Below, piece after piece: positions 17,359 through 26,361 of a stretch of 61,220 bases of DNA. A program made the position numbers and the translations under genes. The first letter of the stretch is position 1; each line of letters opens with the position of its first letter. Source of the DNA: Ignavibacteria bacterium (GTDB lineage: Bacteria; Bacteroidota; Ignavibacteria; Ignavibacteriales; Ignavibacteriaceae); assembly GCA_017302895.1 (NCBI GenBank), contig JAFLBV010000006.1, positions 1 to 61,220 on the forward strand, in the 5' to 3' direction. The notes beneath the pieces are model-generated. The model had not been told where the DNA came from, did no database searches, and worked only from the letters and a program-made list of their open reading frames with translations.

Positions 17359-18564
17359 TTACTTCTTTTTGAGCTTTGCCATATAGAAACCATCAAAACC
17401 GGAGTCTGCCGGAGAAATTGATTTTGACTCGACCAATTCAAACTCATCTTTGCGTGTAGCGAGAAATTTCTTTATCTGACGCTCATTCTCTGAGGGAAGG
17501 ATACTACAGGTAACATATACGAGAGTGCCTCCCTTCTTCACCATCGTGGAATGAAGGGAAAGTATCTCCTCCTGAGTTTTTATCAGCTCTTCAATTCTCT
17601 CTTTTTTGAGTTTCCATTTGGCATCGGGGTTTCTTTTCAGGACACCAAGCCCCGAGCAGGGTACATCAAGCAGAACAAGATCAGCACTTTCAGAAAGCCT
17701 TTTGATTACCTTCGAACTGTCAATCAATCGTGTCTCTATTATCGAAACTCCGTTTCGCTTGGCTCTTTTCTTAAGCTCAAATAATTTTTTATCCTCGATA
17801 TCGAGCGAGAGTATTTTCCCTTTGTTTTTCATTACTGCTGCCAGATGAAGAGATTTGCCACCTGCTCCGGCACATGAATCGATCACTCTCATACCCGGCT
17901 GTACTCCGGTAAAGTATGCCACCATTTGAGATGATGCATCCTGAATCTCGAAAAATCCCTTTTTAAATTCATCAGTAAGAAAAATGTTTTTTCTGTTCTC
18001 GAGAATAAGCGCATCAGGGAATGCGGGATTTTCTTTTACAGGTATATCCTGTTCGGCAAGTTTTTCAGTCAGATATCTTTTGTTTGTCCTGAGTGAATTG
18101 ACCCTGATTATGACTTCCGCCTGTTTGTTCAGGGCAATAAGTTCCTTTTCCCACCGTGCTCCCAGTTCCTGCTCCCCAAGGGCATCTAGCCAGTCGGGCA
18201 CGGATTCCCTTATTTTTCTGATCTGTTTCCCTTCCTCGAACCGTTGCAGAAGTTTTTCTTTTTTCAACCCTGTACCGTCGAGCATTACCTCATCTATCTG
18301 GTGATTCAGGAAAAGATAGGCCGTCACAATTTTTCTGATTTGCTCCTCATTTTCTGTCCCGGTGGATGCTGCATAAGCAAGGAGTCTGAGATGCCTTATT
18401 ATTTCGTATGACGATTCTGCTATAAATTTCCTGTCTCTGCCTCCCCACTTCGGATTGGTTTTAAGTACATAATAGATAACGGAATCGCTGTATCTGTTCT
18501 CCAGAATGGTCATCGTCGTGATCTTGATTACAGCTTCTACAAGGTTTTTATGGATTTTTTTCAT
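17359..18564 (-). CDS. RsmB-type rRNA (cytosine-5) methyltransferase
   Basis: NOL1/NOP2/Sun-family SAM-dependent m5C methyltransferase, probably acting on 16S rRNA. The N-terminal third (to about residue 140) is helical and resembles the NusB-like domain of RsmB. The catalytic domain has the SAM loop DSCAGAGGKSLHLA, the LLDVPCSGLGVLKRNPDAKW motif and the nucleophile motif VYVTCSILPSENE. Length 401 fits RsmB better than RsmF. It is transcribed in the same direction as the dcw operon but separated by 270 bases and probably has its own promoter. Confidence 0.85.
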   Translation of the reverse strand: MKKIHKNLVEAVIKITTMTILENRYSDSVIYYVLKTNPKWGGRDRKFIAESSYEIIRHLRLLAYAASTGTENEEQIRKIVTAYLFLNHQIDEVMLDGTGLKKEKLLQRFEEGKQIRKIRESVPDWLDALGEQELGARWEKELIALNKQAEVIIRVNSLRTNKRYLTEKLAEQDIPVKENPAFPDALILENRKNIFLTDEFKKGFFEIQDASSQMVAYFTGVQPGMRVIDSCAGAGGKSLHLAAVMKNKGKILSLDIEDKKLFELKKRAKRNGVSIIETRLIDSSKVIKRLSESADLVLLDVPCSGLGVLKRNPDAKWKLKKERIEELIKTQEEILSLHSTMVKKGGTLVYVTCSILPSENERQIKKFLATRKDEFELVESKSISPADSGFDGFYMAKLKKK

Positions 18565-18665
18565 CAGGTGGGACTGTCCGGCTCCGGATTGATTCTAAAA
18601 AAGAGTGAAAAATAAAGTAAATTTGATATGACTAATTTAACAGATTAACAGCAAGTAACCGAATT

Positions 18666-18833
18666 ATGAAAAAACCCGGAACATTTTTAGGACTTACCCT
18701 GACTCTTGGCATTCTGCTTGCCATGTTTCTTGCGAAGATTGTTGTCGATGCTTTAATAACAGGAGTAATTGTCATTGGACTGGCACTACTGATCGGCATC
18801 TTTTTGGAATACTTCAAATTTATGAGGAAATGA
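18666..18833 (+). CDS. Small two-helix membrane protein
   Basis: A 55-codon gene, too short for usual cut-offs. The protein starts MKKPGTFLGLTLTLG and has two hydrophobic helices (about 6-23 and 29-48), ending in YFKFMRK. Its TGA is part of an ATGA that also starts the downstream M15 peptidase gene, which argues that it is real and translationally coupled. I recognise no family. A role as a membrane partner of the peptidase is only a guess from the coupling. No strong Shine-Dalgarno is seen. Confidence 0.6.
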   Translation: MKKPGTFLGLTLTLGILLAMFLAKIVVDALITGVIVIGLALLIGIFLEYFKFMRK

Positions 18834-19516
18834 TGGCATACTATCCCCTTTTCCTGCTCTCGGTTTTCCTGTTTTCAATCACGATTTCACAGCAGCCGAC
18901 AGTTGCAGTCGCACAACCCGGTAAAGTAAAGACAGAGTCTGTTGATACATCGGATCTGTTCCTGAAGTCGGAGCTTGAATCGATGGTAAAACTTAAACTA
19001 ATCACCAACAAGCAGAAGGAGAAGCTTTCCGAAATCCTGAAAGCTGTGGAAGTGGAGTATCTCGACACAAACAGTGTCAGACAGAAAGGATGGTTGATTA
19101 CCCACAAAGATGTCGCTCAAACGATATCAAAAATATTCAAACAACTGGCTGACTCGGGCTTTATAATCGAAAGAATCGAGCCAATGAGTAAATATAAATG
19201 GTCGGACAGCAGCTCTATGGCAAACAACAATACCTCCTGCTTTAATTACCGGCTTGTATCCGGAACCCGGAGCATCAGCAAACACGCCAATGGACTTGCA
19301 ATAGATATAAATCCTTTCTGGAACCCCTTTGTCTCCGGGAAACATATCTCTCCGAAAGGTGCCAAGTATGACATTAAGAGACCCGGCACCATCCACAAAA
19401 AATCATTTATCTATAAAATCTTTAAGGAAAATGGCTGGACCTGGGGTGGTGAATGGATCCCTTACCAGGATTACCAGCACTTCTTTTATGATAAAATAAG
19501 GGTAAAAAGTTTTTAA
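18830..19516 (+). CDS. M15-family D,D/L,D-peptidase (VanY/endolysin-like), exported
   Basis: Predicted zinc peptidase cleaving peptidoglycan stem peptides. The N-terminus (about 1-28) is a signal peptide. The catalytic part shows SKHANGLAIDINP with zinc ligands H152 and D159, and DYQHFFY with H217, the M15C pattern. The segment KGAKYDIKRPGTI is also common in this subfamily. 228 residues is a normal length. Start is either of two adjacent ATGs; the first overlaps the upstream 55-codon gene. It likely acts in the periplasm on cell-wall remodelling. Confidence 0.85.
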   Translation: MMAYYPLFLLSVFLFSITISQQPTVAVAQPGKVKTESVDTSDLFLKSELESMVKLKLITNKQKEKLSEILKAVEVEYLDTNSVRQKGWLITHKDVAQTISKIFKQLADSGFIIERIEPMSKYKWSDSSSMANNNTSCFNYRLVSGTRSISKHANGLAIDINPFWNPFVSGKHISPKGAKYDIKRPGTIHKKSFIYKIFKENGWTWGGEWIPYQDYQHFFYDKIRVKSF

Positions 19517-19540
19517 ATTTTTGTTAATGTATTACTTTTA

Positions 19541-19554
19541 TTAAACCGGTTTAA
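19541..19554. repeat. Perfect 14-bp palindrome between convergent genes
   Basis: TTAAACCGGTTTAA is fully self-complementary and sits in the AT-rich gap between the M15 peptidase gene and the convergent heme-lipoprotein gene. No T tract follows. It could be an operator or chance in AT-rich text. Confidence 0.4.
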
Positions 19555-19622
19555 CAATTAGTCAAAAAAGATAAATAGATTGCTTTCAAGAAAGTAACAC
19601 TTGAAATATTTATTTAAAAATT

Positions 19623-20216
19623 TTATTTAATTTTTAGCTTGACTGAGACGGCCCCACGCAGGTCTCCGGGTTTAAAATTTACGGCTTTATCATCGGGATA
19701 TTTTTCAGCCAAAATCTTTTTGATCCCTTCAGGTATTTGTTCTTCTGTGCCATGACAAACCACACACTCCTCCGAGAGTAAAATCGGTTTAACCAGGTGC
19801 AGGGTTCTTTCATTTCCATTCTTTTCGACTCTGTAAAGTACGGTATCTTTATTGAAGGTGCTCCCTTTCATCATGTTTTCAAATTCCTTTAGCCACATCA
19901 TCTCACCAGCATCGGGAACATTCTTGTCATTTCTGTTCAGGAAAGCGACTCTCCGGATGTCAATTGATTTCTCCCGTGAATATTTGTTCGTAAATTCCTG
20001 TGCCGTATCTGAACAAACAGTCAATGCTGCTTCCGGACCGCCACTTTTCATCTCTTTTACAAGTATACTCTTCAACTCTTTTAAATATCCATTGGCGGCG
20101 GATAAAGCCTCTTTTTTTGCCGCCTCGAGGGCTGCATCCTTCTTAGGTTCAACTTTTCTGATGCATCCTGTCAGCAAAAACGCTGTCAGAATTGTCAGCA
20201 CAATCAAGTTACGCAT
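19623..20216 (-). CDS. DUF3365 (Tll0287-like) c-type heme lipoprotein
   Basis: A 197-residue predicted lipoprotein. The signal LIVLTILTAFLLTGC puts the lipidated cysteine at residue 18. The single c-type heme motif CVVCH (151-155) and the ending KFGDLRGAVSV-like segment (FKPGDLRGAVSVKLK) match the DUF3365/Tll0287-like family, which are heme-binding sensor-type domains. A perfect AAAGGAG precedes the ATG. It follows the hydrogenase terminator, so it is probably expressed separately, though read-through is possible. A periplasmic redox or electron-transfer role is inferred from the heme only. Confidence 0.82.
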   Translation of the reverse strand: MRNLIVLTILTAFLLTGCIRKVEPKKDAALEAAKKEALSAANGYLKELKSILVKEMKSGGPEAALTVCSDTAQEFTNKYSREKSIDIRRVAFLNRNDKNVPDAGEMMWLKEFENMMKGSTFNKDTVLYRVEKNGNERTLHLVKPILLSEECVVCHGTEEQIPEGIKKILAEKYPDDKAVNFKPGDLRGAVSVKLKIK

Positions 20217-20249
20217 AATTTCTCCTTTGTTATGGTAATTGGATGTTTA

Positions 20250-20291
20250 AAAATAAAAGAGGTTGCTTCTATTTTTCATAAAAACAACCTC
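20250..20291 (-). terminator. Rho-independent terminator of the hydrogenase operon
   Basis: On the minus strand GAGGTTG and CAACCTC pair across a 19-base loop that can itself pair through TTTTT and AAAAA. TTTTATTTTT follows directly. It lies 20 bases after the stop of the catalytic hydrogenase subunit. Confidence 0.8.
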
Positions 20292-20310
20292 AAAATAAGT
20301 AATTAATCAA

Positions 20311-22188
20311 TTACACGATGAATTTGCCGCGCTTTGTATAATGAGTATGCAACAATTCATGCGACTTGTGACTGCAAGGACCCTCGGGAATGAACCTGGC
20401 ATAGAACTCTGCCACATGTGTATTCTCGTGAGATTTCCTTATTGGAAGTTCTTCCTCTTCCTGATAGATAGCCTTGGCGCGTGCCTTACGAATCTTTTCA
20501 TTGGTAGGTACGGGCATTCCACCACCACCAAGACAGCCACCCGGACATGCCATGATTTCGATGAAATGTACATCGTAAAGTTCTCCGGCTTTCAGCATTT
20601 CCATCACCTTTTTGGCATTGGCAGTACCGTGTGCAACGAGGAACTTAAGCTCGACGCCTTCGAGGAAAGCCCAGTCGGGCACACAACCTTCAAGCACCAC
20701 GGATGATTGCTTGATGCCTTCAAAGCCTCTGACGGCTTCTATACGAAGCTTGTCGAACGGTACTTCTCTGCCTGTGATAAGTTCATAAGCGGTACGAAGT
20801 GCTGCTTCCATAACACCACCGGTAGCACCGAAGATGAGTCCTGCTCCCGATCCGATTCCGAACGGGTCATCGAATTCTGATTTGGGAAGTGACGGAACCA
20901 TCATTCCTGCTTCCTTTATCATCTTGGCCATTTCACGGGCTGTAAGTCCATAATCCACATCTTTGTAACCTGATGCATTCATCTCGGGACGGTTGCATTC
21001 AAACTTCTTTGCGGAGCATGGCATCAGAGCAACACTGACAACATCTGCAGGATCCACTCCGGCCTGTTCGGCATAAAATGTTTTGATGATGGCACCAAAC
21101 ATCTGTTGAGGCGATTTAGCCGATGAAAGGTGATCGAGATATTCAGGATAGAAATGCTCGATATACTTTACCCAGCCGGGAGAACATGAAGTGAACTGAG
21201 GCAGTTTGACATCCGTATCACCATCAACTATTGCTTTTTTAAGTCTGGTAAGGAGCTCTGTCCCCTCTTCCATGATCGTTAAATCGGCTGTAAAGTTGGT
21301 GTCAAACACTTTGTCGAATCCAACGCGCTTCAATGCTGTATTCAACTGCTTGGTTACCGAAGTGCCGGGTTCCAACCCGAATTCCTCACCAATGGCAGCA
21401 CGAGGAGATGGAGCGGTTTGAATAACCACATGTTTCGTAGGATCCTCGATTGCTCTGAATATTTCGTCTGAAGGATCATTTGCATATAATGCTCCGGTAG
21501 GACATCTGTTGATGCACTGCCCGCAATTTATACAAACAACATCAGCAAGCGGTTTTTCCATAAAAGTGGAAATGTGAGTGTGTGGACCTCTTCCAATAAC
21601 ATCGAGAGTACCCACCTCCTGTAAATCGATACAGGTTCTTACACAACGGCGGCAGTTAACACATTTGTCCATATCCCTGACAACGGAAAATGACGATCTG
21701 TCGACATCAAATTTGCTGACTGTTTCATGTCCAAAAGTAAAGCTGTCCACTCCCATCTCTTTGGCAAGAGTTTGAAGTTCGCAGTTGCCATTCTTTACAC
21801 ACGCGTAACATTCACCCACATGCTCACTGAGCAGCAATTCCATTATGTGTTTTCTTGCTTTTCTGACAGCAATGGTTGATGTCTTAACTTTAAGCGGAGC
21901 CGTAATGGGGTATGAACACGATGCCTGTAATGTCCTCATTCCCTCCACATCCACCAGACACAAACGGCAATGACCACCAATTCCGAGATCATCATGATTA
22001 CACAAGGTCGGGATATGAATGTCAGCCATTTGACAGGCTTCGAGAATGGTCGTCCCAAAAGGAACATTCATCGTTTTACTGTTTATTTGTACAGATACGG
22101 TGCCACCAATGGTCTCGGTATTTTCCGGTGCTTTCGGAACAAATGTCTTATGACTCATCGGAGCACGGGATGTCTTTAAGTGTTTCAT
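20311..22188 (-). CDS. [FeFe] hydrogenase catalytic subunit (HndD/HydA-like, NAD-linked)
   Basis: Catalytic subunit of a cytoplasmic trimeric, probably electron-bifurcating hydrogenase. In order: [2Fe-2S] domain (C63, C74, C77, C91), His-ligated cluster (H123, C127, C130, C136), two [4Fe-4S] clusters (C176-C186, C219-C229), and the H-cluster domain with L1 TSCSPGW (333-339), L2 MPCSAKKFE (389-397) and L3 MACPGGCLGG (546-555). A small-subunit-like tail follows (about 565-625). L1 has Ser where catalytic enzymes usually have a second Cys. The ATG at 22188 overlaps the NuoF-like stop in an ATGA. An upstream extension of 32 residues is unlikely. Confidence 0.93.
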   Translation of the reverse strand: MKHLKTSRAPMSHKTFVPKAPENTETIGGTVSVQINSKTMNVPFGTTILEACQMADIHIPTLCNHDDLGIGGHCRLCLVDVEGMRTLQASCSYPITAPLKVKTSTIAVRKARKHIMELLLSEHVGECYACVKNGNCELQTLAKEMGVDSFTFGHETVSKFDVDRSSFSVVRDMDKCVNCRRCVRTCIDLQEVGTLDVIGRGPHTHISTFMEKPLADVVCINCGQCINRCPTGALYANDPSDEIFRAIEDPTKHVVIQTAPSPRAAIGEEFGLEPGTSVTKQLNTALKRVGFDKVFDTNFTADLTIMEEGTELLTRLKKAIVDGDTDVKLPQFTSCSPGWVKYIEHFYPEYLDHLSSAKSPQQMFGAIIKTFYAEQAGVDPADVVSVALMPCSAKKFECNRPEMNASGYKDVDYGLTAREMAKMIKEAGMMVPSLPKSEFDDPFGIGSGAGLIFGATGGVMEAALRTAYELITGREVPFDKLRIEAVRGFEGIKQSSVVLEGCVPDWAFLEGVELKFLVAHGTANAKKVMEMLKAGELYDVHFIEIMACPGGCLGGGGMPVPTNEKIRKARAKAIYQEEEELPIRKSHENTHVAEFYARFIPEGPCSHKSHELLHTHYTKRGKFIV

Positions 22189-23396
22189 TGGTAAACTCCT
22201 TCTCCTTTGGAATGAAATATCTCGTCTTTGAAGTCTTCCAGAATTGAAAGAAACGGATTGGGGCTGCTTTGTCCCAGACCACATTTTGAAGCAACTCGCA
22301 TCGTCTGCCCGAGGTCCTTCAGGTTGTTGATATGGGCAAATGTATACTCATTTCTCTCGATCATCTCCACACCTTCCAGCAGTTTCTGGTTCCCGAGTCT
22401 GCATGGGGTGCACTGTCCGCACGATTCTTCAACAAAAAATTCCATGAAGTTTTTCAGAACATAAAGCATGTCACGGCTTTCGTTGAATATCATTATCGAA
22501 CCACCTGTGGCAGCATCTTCATAGGAAAGTTTTCTGTCAAATTTTGATTTTGGAATGCAAACTCCCGATGCTCCGCCTACCTGAACAGCCTTGGTGTTTT
22601 TTGCACCGACTTTTTCAAGCAGCTCATTTATGCTGATTCCCCAGTTGAGTTCGTAAACTCCGGGTTTCTCACAGTCGCCTGAAACGGAAAACAGCTTGGA
22701 ACCGGACGATGCCGAAGTACCCAGCTCAGCATATTTTTCACCACCCTGGAGCACGATATGTGGCACAGCGGCGAGTGTCTCTACATTGTTCACGGTTGTG
22801 GGAGCACCGCAAAAGCCTGTATTTACAGGATATGGAGGGCGGTTTCTCGGTTCACCTCTCTGACCTTCGAGGGACTCTATCAAAGCGGTTTCCTCACCGC
22901 AAACATATGCTCCTGCTCCCATTACAATTGCGATATCAAAGTTGAAACCTTCTTTTCCAAGAATATTCTCTCCGAGCAGGTTGTTTTCGCGCATTTCAGT
23001 CAGGCAATCCTCGAGGAACTGTTTCATGTAGATGTATTCACCTCTAAGATAAATATATCCCTGAACAGCTCCGACAGTATATCCTCCAATTACCATTCCG
23101 TCGAGGATAAGGAAGGGGGAATTCATAAGGAGCACGCGGTCTTTGAATGTACCGGGCTCTCCTTCATCTGCGTTGCAAACGATGAATTTATCCTCGCCTT
23201 TAGCCGCTGCCACAAGCATCCATTTTGTTGAAGTGGGGAATCCGGCTCCGCCTCTTCCCTTCAGTCTGGAAGTCTTAAGCTCAAACAGGATATCCTCCCG
23301 GCTCATTTCAAGGGCTTTTTTTACTGATGATCCGGCGATGTAATCCGAAAAAAGGAGACTGGAAGTATGTATTGTATTTACTATGTCGTTATGCAT
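22185..23396 (-). CDS. NuoF-like NAD(P)-binding hydrogenase subunit (HndC/HydB type)
   Basis: Flavoprotein subunit that carries FMN, NAD(H) and a [4Fe-4S] cluster and passes electrons to the catalytic subunit. FMN/NADH motifs LKGRGGAGFPTSTKW and CNADEGEPGTFKDR are intact. GAGAYVCGEETALIESLEG and the cluster ligands in SCGQCTPCRLGN near residue 325 are also clear. At 403 residues it is a core NuoF, without the N-terminal thioredoxin-like and C-terminal ferredoxin extensions of longer hydrogenase subunits. A GGAGG precedes the start. It overlaps the catalytic subunit gene by 4 bases. Confidence 0.93.
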   Translation of the reverse strand: MHNDIVNTIHTSSLLFSDYIAGSSVKKALEMSREDILFELKTSRLKGRGGAGFPTSTKWMLVAAAKGEDKFIVCNADEGEPGTFKDRVLLMNSPFLILDGMVIGGYTVGAVQGYIYLRGEYIYMKQFLEDCLTEMRENNLLGENILGKEGFNFDIAIVMGAGAYVCGEETALIESLEGQRGEPRNRPPYPVNTGFCGAPTTVNNVETLAAVPHIVLQGGEKYAELGTSASSGSKLFSVSGDCEKPGVYELNWGISINELLEKVGAKNTKAVQVGGASGVCIPKSKFDRKLSYEDAATGGSIMIFNESRDMLYVLKNFMEFFVEESCGQCTPCRLGNQKLLEGVEMIERNEYTFAHINNLKDLGQTMRVASKCGLGQSSPNPFLSILEDFKDEIFHSKGEGVYQ

Positions 23397-23409
23397 TTTA
23401 TCATCCTCC

Positions 23410-23883
23410 TCACTTGATCTCTCTTAAAATGGCACATGCTTTTTCAGGATCAAGTTTAGTGTAAACCCTGTCATTTACAATCATGGCAGGTCCTTGATCA
23501 CACATACCGAGACAATTGGTAAATTCGAGTGTGATTTTCTGGTCTTTGCTGGTCTCGCCAAACTTTAATCCGAGCTCTCTCTCGATTGCTTTCTCGATGT
23601 TGCATTTGCCAGCCATATCGCAAATAATGGTACGGCACAAGCGAACAATGTTTCTGCCTTTAGGTTTGCAATTGAAAAATGAGTAGAACGAAACCACGCC
23701 AAAAACTTCCACGGGATGGATATCCAGCACCCGTGCCACTTCCTGTTGCGCAAAATCGGGGATGTAATTATATCTGTTCTGGATGTAATTGAGGAGTGGC
23801 ATAAGAGCAGTACGATGGAATTCATACTGCTTTGCGAAATCCTCAATTTCCTGAGTCAAACTGTTTTTCTCTAATTCTAGCAT
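23410..23883 (-). CDS. NuoE-like [2Fe-2S] hydrogenase subunit (HndA/HydC type)
   Basis: Thioredoxin-fold [2Fe-2S] protein of 157 residues. The ligands are in CRTIIC and CLGMC, the usual spacing of NuoE. The N-terminal helical part has LMPLLNYIQNRYNYIPDFA and VARVLDIHPVEVFGVVSFY, typical of the family. It forms the electron-transfer trimer with the NuoF-like and catalytic subunits immediately downstream. A GAGGTG lies before the chosen ATG. Confidence 0.93.
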   Translation of the reverse strand: MLELEKNSLTQEIEDFAKQYEFHRTALMPLLNYIQNRYNYIPDFAQQEVARVLDIHPVEVFGVVSFYSFFNCKPKGRNIVRLCRTIICDMAGKCNIEKAIERELGLKFGETSKDQKITLEFTNCLGMCDQGPAMIVNDRVYTKLDPEKACAILREIK

Positions 23884-23894
23884 CTCATCACCTC

Positions 23895-24266
23895 TTATTT
23901 CCTGTTTAAGAGTTTGAGAACTTTATCGATTAGCACATCGGCTGAAACAGGTTTTTCAACGAAATCGTCAACAGGAACCATGTCGCTTTTTCCAAACTCA
24001 AATCCGAGTGCTTTGGATACAGATGTGTACATCAAAATAGGGGTTTTTACACCTTCCCGGCGGAATTTCTGGGCGAGGAAAAATCCGTCATCAGGCTCCT
24101 GCATCATTACATCAAGAATGATGAGGGAAGGAGAATTTTCCTTCACTATTTTAAATCCATCGGTGGGATTGTTTGCGGTTATCACTTCGAAACCGTTGGC
24201 CATCAGAACCAGGGTAGTGGCATCTATAATATCCGGGTCGTCATCAATTATTGCTATGAGAGACAT
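23895..24266 (-). CDS. Single-domain response regulator
   Basis: CheY-like receiver of 123 residues with no output domain. The acidic pocket IIDDDPD, the phospho-acceptor D52 in LIILDVMMQ and the KP motif VEKPVS are intact. The start giving MSLIAIIDDD is preceded by AAAGGAC; a longer frame upstream adds 22 residues with no receiver homology. Its DVMMQEPDDGFFLAQKFR segment resembles DLMMEEYDSGFILAHKIK of the other receiver in this operon, so the two look like paralogues. It lies between the hybrid kinase and the NuoE-like gene. Confidence 0.9.
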   Translation of the reverse strand: MSLIAIIDDDPDIIDATTLVLMANGFEVITANNPTDGFKIVKENSPSLIILDVMMQEPDDGFFLAQKFRREGVKTPILMYTSVSKALGFEFGKSDMVPVDDFVEKPVSADVLIDKVLKLLNRK

Positions 24267-24432
24267 ATCAGTCCTTTGCATTAATTTGTTGCTTTGTTTT
24301 GTTATATATGTTCCGGTCGGAATTTCCGACAAGTCACGGGAGACTTCTCCCGACTGGAACTGTCTGAATCAAAGAATAATAGTTCCGCAGTTATGATCTG
24401 TGCCCCGGTGGCACGCCCGACTTTATTGAAAT

Positions 24433-25929
24433 TTATTTATTCACAACCTTTTCAGGAAGGAAAATCCTGAAGGTGCTCCCCTTCTCGTACTCACTCTCCG
24501 TCTCGATTTTACCTGAATAGTAATCGATCGTTTTCTTCACGATGGAAAGCCCGAGACCTGTACCATGAATTGATTTTGTAAATTCGTTTTTCGCTCTGAA
24601 GAAATCTGAAAAAAGCCTGCTCTTCTCCTCAGGTTTCAGGCCAATACCCGTGTCTCTTATCTCCAAAACAATGTATGCTCCCCTCTTTTGAAGGGAGACG
24701 AAGACCTGACCATTTTCCTTGTTATACTTGATCGCATTGCTTGTCAGGTTGGTTATCACTCTCTCAATTTCAAGGCGGTCAGCTTCAATGGCATATGAAG
24801 TGTCTCCTTTTGTGTAATTGATCGTCACATTCTTTTTCTTCGCCTCAAACTCCATCATCTGAATGGTATCTGTGAGAAGAGCGTCCAGATCTATTTTGAT
24901 AATCTCCCTCTTCACCGTGTTCAGCTCAATCCGGGAAATATCAAGAAGATCGTTCACCATCGTCAAAAGACTGCGAAGACGGCTTGTACTCCTGTTCAGG
25001 AAGTCCTGTCGTTGCTCGTCAGTGATTTTCATTTTTGGATTGCTTAGAATGTCGAGGAAGCCGATGGTAGCCGCAACGGGAGCTTTGAGCTCATGAGATA
25101 CCATCGAAACGAATTGCGATTTGAGGTTTTCTATCTGCTTAAACTGAGTGATGTTCTTTGCTACAACTACAATTCCCGCCGTCTTTTTCTTTTCATTGTC
25201 GGGAATTGGTGAACAGGAAACTTCGACGAACATTTCCGGTTGAGTTGACAGTTTCAACTGGACCGATTCACTTACATCTTCAAAGACTTCCCGGTTGATC
25301 ATTCTTGTGGCGATTTCCCGTACTTCCTCCGGTAATACTTCAAGTATCCGTTCTGCCAGAAGTATCTCATCCAGATCGAGTAATCTCAAAGCAGCAGGGT
25401 TATAATAAACCATTTCACCGAACTGGTTCATTACCAGTACACCGTCAGCAAGAAGATTAATTATGGTATTAAGCCTGCTTCTCTCGAAAGCAAGCTCTAA
25501 AAGGCGGGCTTCACGGTCACGACGCAGTCTTTCAGCTTCAAGTATAAGCCTTCGTTTCTGCATCCCTTTTTCGATGTTGTGTATCAGTTCATCCGGGGTG
25601 AAAGGCTTTAATATGTAACCTTCTGCTCCAAGTTTTGTGGCTTCGACTGCAGTTTCATAACTTGCGTAGGCAGTTGCCATGAAACAGATGGTGTTGGGTC
25701 TTGCCAGACGAATTTCACGCAATACATCTATTCCGCTGACATCGGGCATTTTAAGGTCGAGGAGAGCGATATCGAAATCGCCCTCCGTCCCTTTTTTAAT
25801 TCCTTCAACGCCATTCTCTGCAGTGTCCACTTCAAATCCTTCGATTTGAAGTATCCTTTTTACGCCATTACGAAGGTAATCTTCGTCGTCAACCAAGAGT
25901 ATCCTGGCAGGGCTGTCTGAATCTTCCAC
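24433..25929 (-). CDS. Receiver-PAS-histidine kinase (hybrid sensor)
   Basis: A cytoplasmic hybrid kinase of 498 residues with no membrane segment. An N-terminal receiver (about 8-123, phospho-acceptor D58) is followed by a charged helical linker, a PAS domain (about 150-265), HisKA with H279 in VSHELKAP, and HATPase with NAIKYN, DTGIGL and GTGLGLSIV boxes. The N-terminal receiver suggests it takes phosphate from the upstream kinase or feeds a relay. Translation begins at a GTG with GGAG upstream. It sits 15 bases after the preceding response regulator. Confidence 0.92.
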   Translation of the reverse strand: MEDSDSPARILLVDDEDYLRNGVKRILQIEGFEVDTAENGVEGIKKGTEGDFDIALLDLKMPDVSGIDVLREIRLARPNTICFMATAYASYETAVEATKLGAEGYILKPFTPDELIHNIEKGMQKRRLILEAERLRRDREARLLELAFERSRLNTIINLLADGVLVMNQFGEMVYYNPAALRLLDLDEILLAERILEVLPEEVREIATRMINREVFEDVSESVQLKLSTQPEMFVEVSCSPIPDNEKKKTAGIVVVAKNITQFKQIENLKSQFVSMVSHELKAPVAATIGFLDILSNPKMKITDEQRQDFLNRSTSRLRSLLTMVNDLLDISRIELNTVKREIIKIDLDALLTDTIQMMEFEAKKKNVTINYTKGDTSYAIEADRLEIERVITNLTSNAIKYNKENGQVFVSLQKRGAYIVLEIRDTGIGLKPEEKSRLFSDFFRAKNEFTKSIHGTGLGLSIVKKTIDYYSGKIETESEYEKGSTFRIFLPEKVVNK

Positions 25930-25944
25930 CCTGTTATCTCCGGA

Positions 25945-26352
25945 TTAACCTGCTTGTTTTTCGTAAAAATCGGATATCCTGCTTAAGATATCTTCGAGAA
26001 CGACCGGTTTGTTTAGGATGTCGTCTGCGTTGATCCACTCCTGCTCTTCCTGAGTCATTGAATCGAATTGCATCCCTGTCTGGTTTGCAACTGCCGTTAC
26101 GATGTAAACAGGCATCTTTTTACCATGTGGATGCCTCTTGATCTTGTGAGCCAGGATAAAACCTGAATCATATTCTTCCATCATCAAATCGATGACCGCA
26201 CAAGCCGGTTTGAATGTCAGGAACTTTTCGTAACCGTCGTTACTTGTTTCGGCTGTTTCAACAGTAAATCCTTCAGCCTCAAAAAGAAGCCTGTTTTGCT
26301 CAAGTATGTCTATATCGTCATCAACCAGTAATATTTTTTTTTCGTAGTCCAT
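25945..26352 (-). CDS. Single-domain response regulator
   Basis: Receiver-only protein of 135 residues. LLVDDDID is the acidic pocket and D55 in CAVIDLMMEE the phospho-acceptor; NKPVVLED carries the conserved Lys. It has a short insertion before the KP motif (TQEEQEWINADD) compared with the second receiver. It follows the hydrogenase-like sensor kinase by 9 bases and is its most likely phosphorylation partner. Confidence 0.9.
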   Translation of the reverse strand: MDYEKKILLVDDDIDILEQNRLLFEAEGFTVETAETSNDGYEKFLTFKPACAVIDLMMEEYDSGFILAHKIKRHPHGKKMPVYIVTAVANQTGMQFDSMTQEEQEWINADDILNKPVVLEDILSRISDFYEKQAG

Positions 26353-26361
26353 TTTATACCT

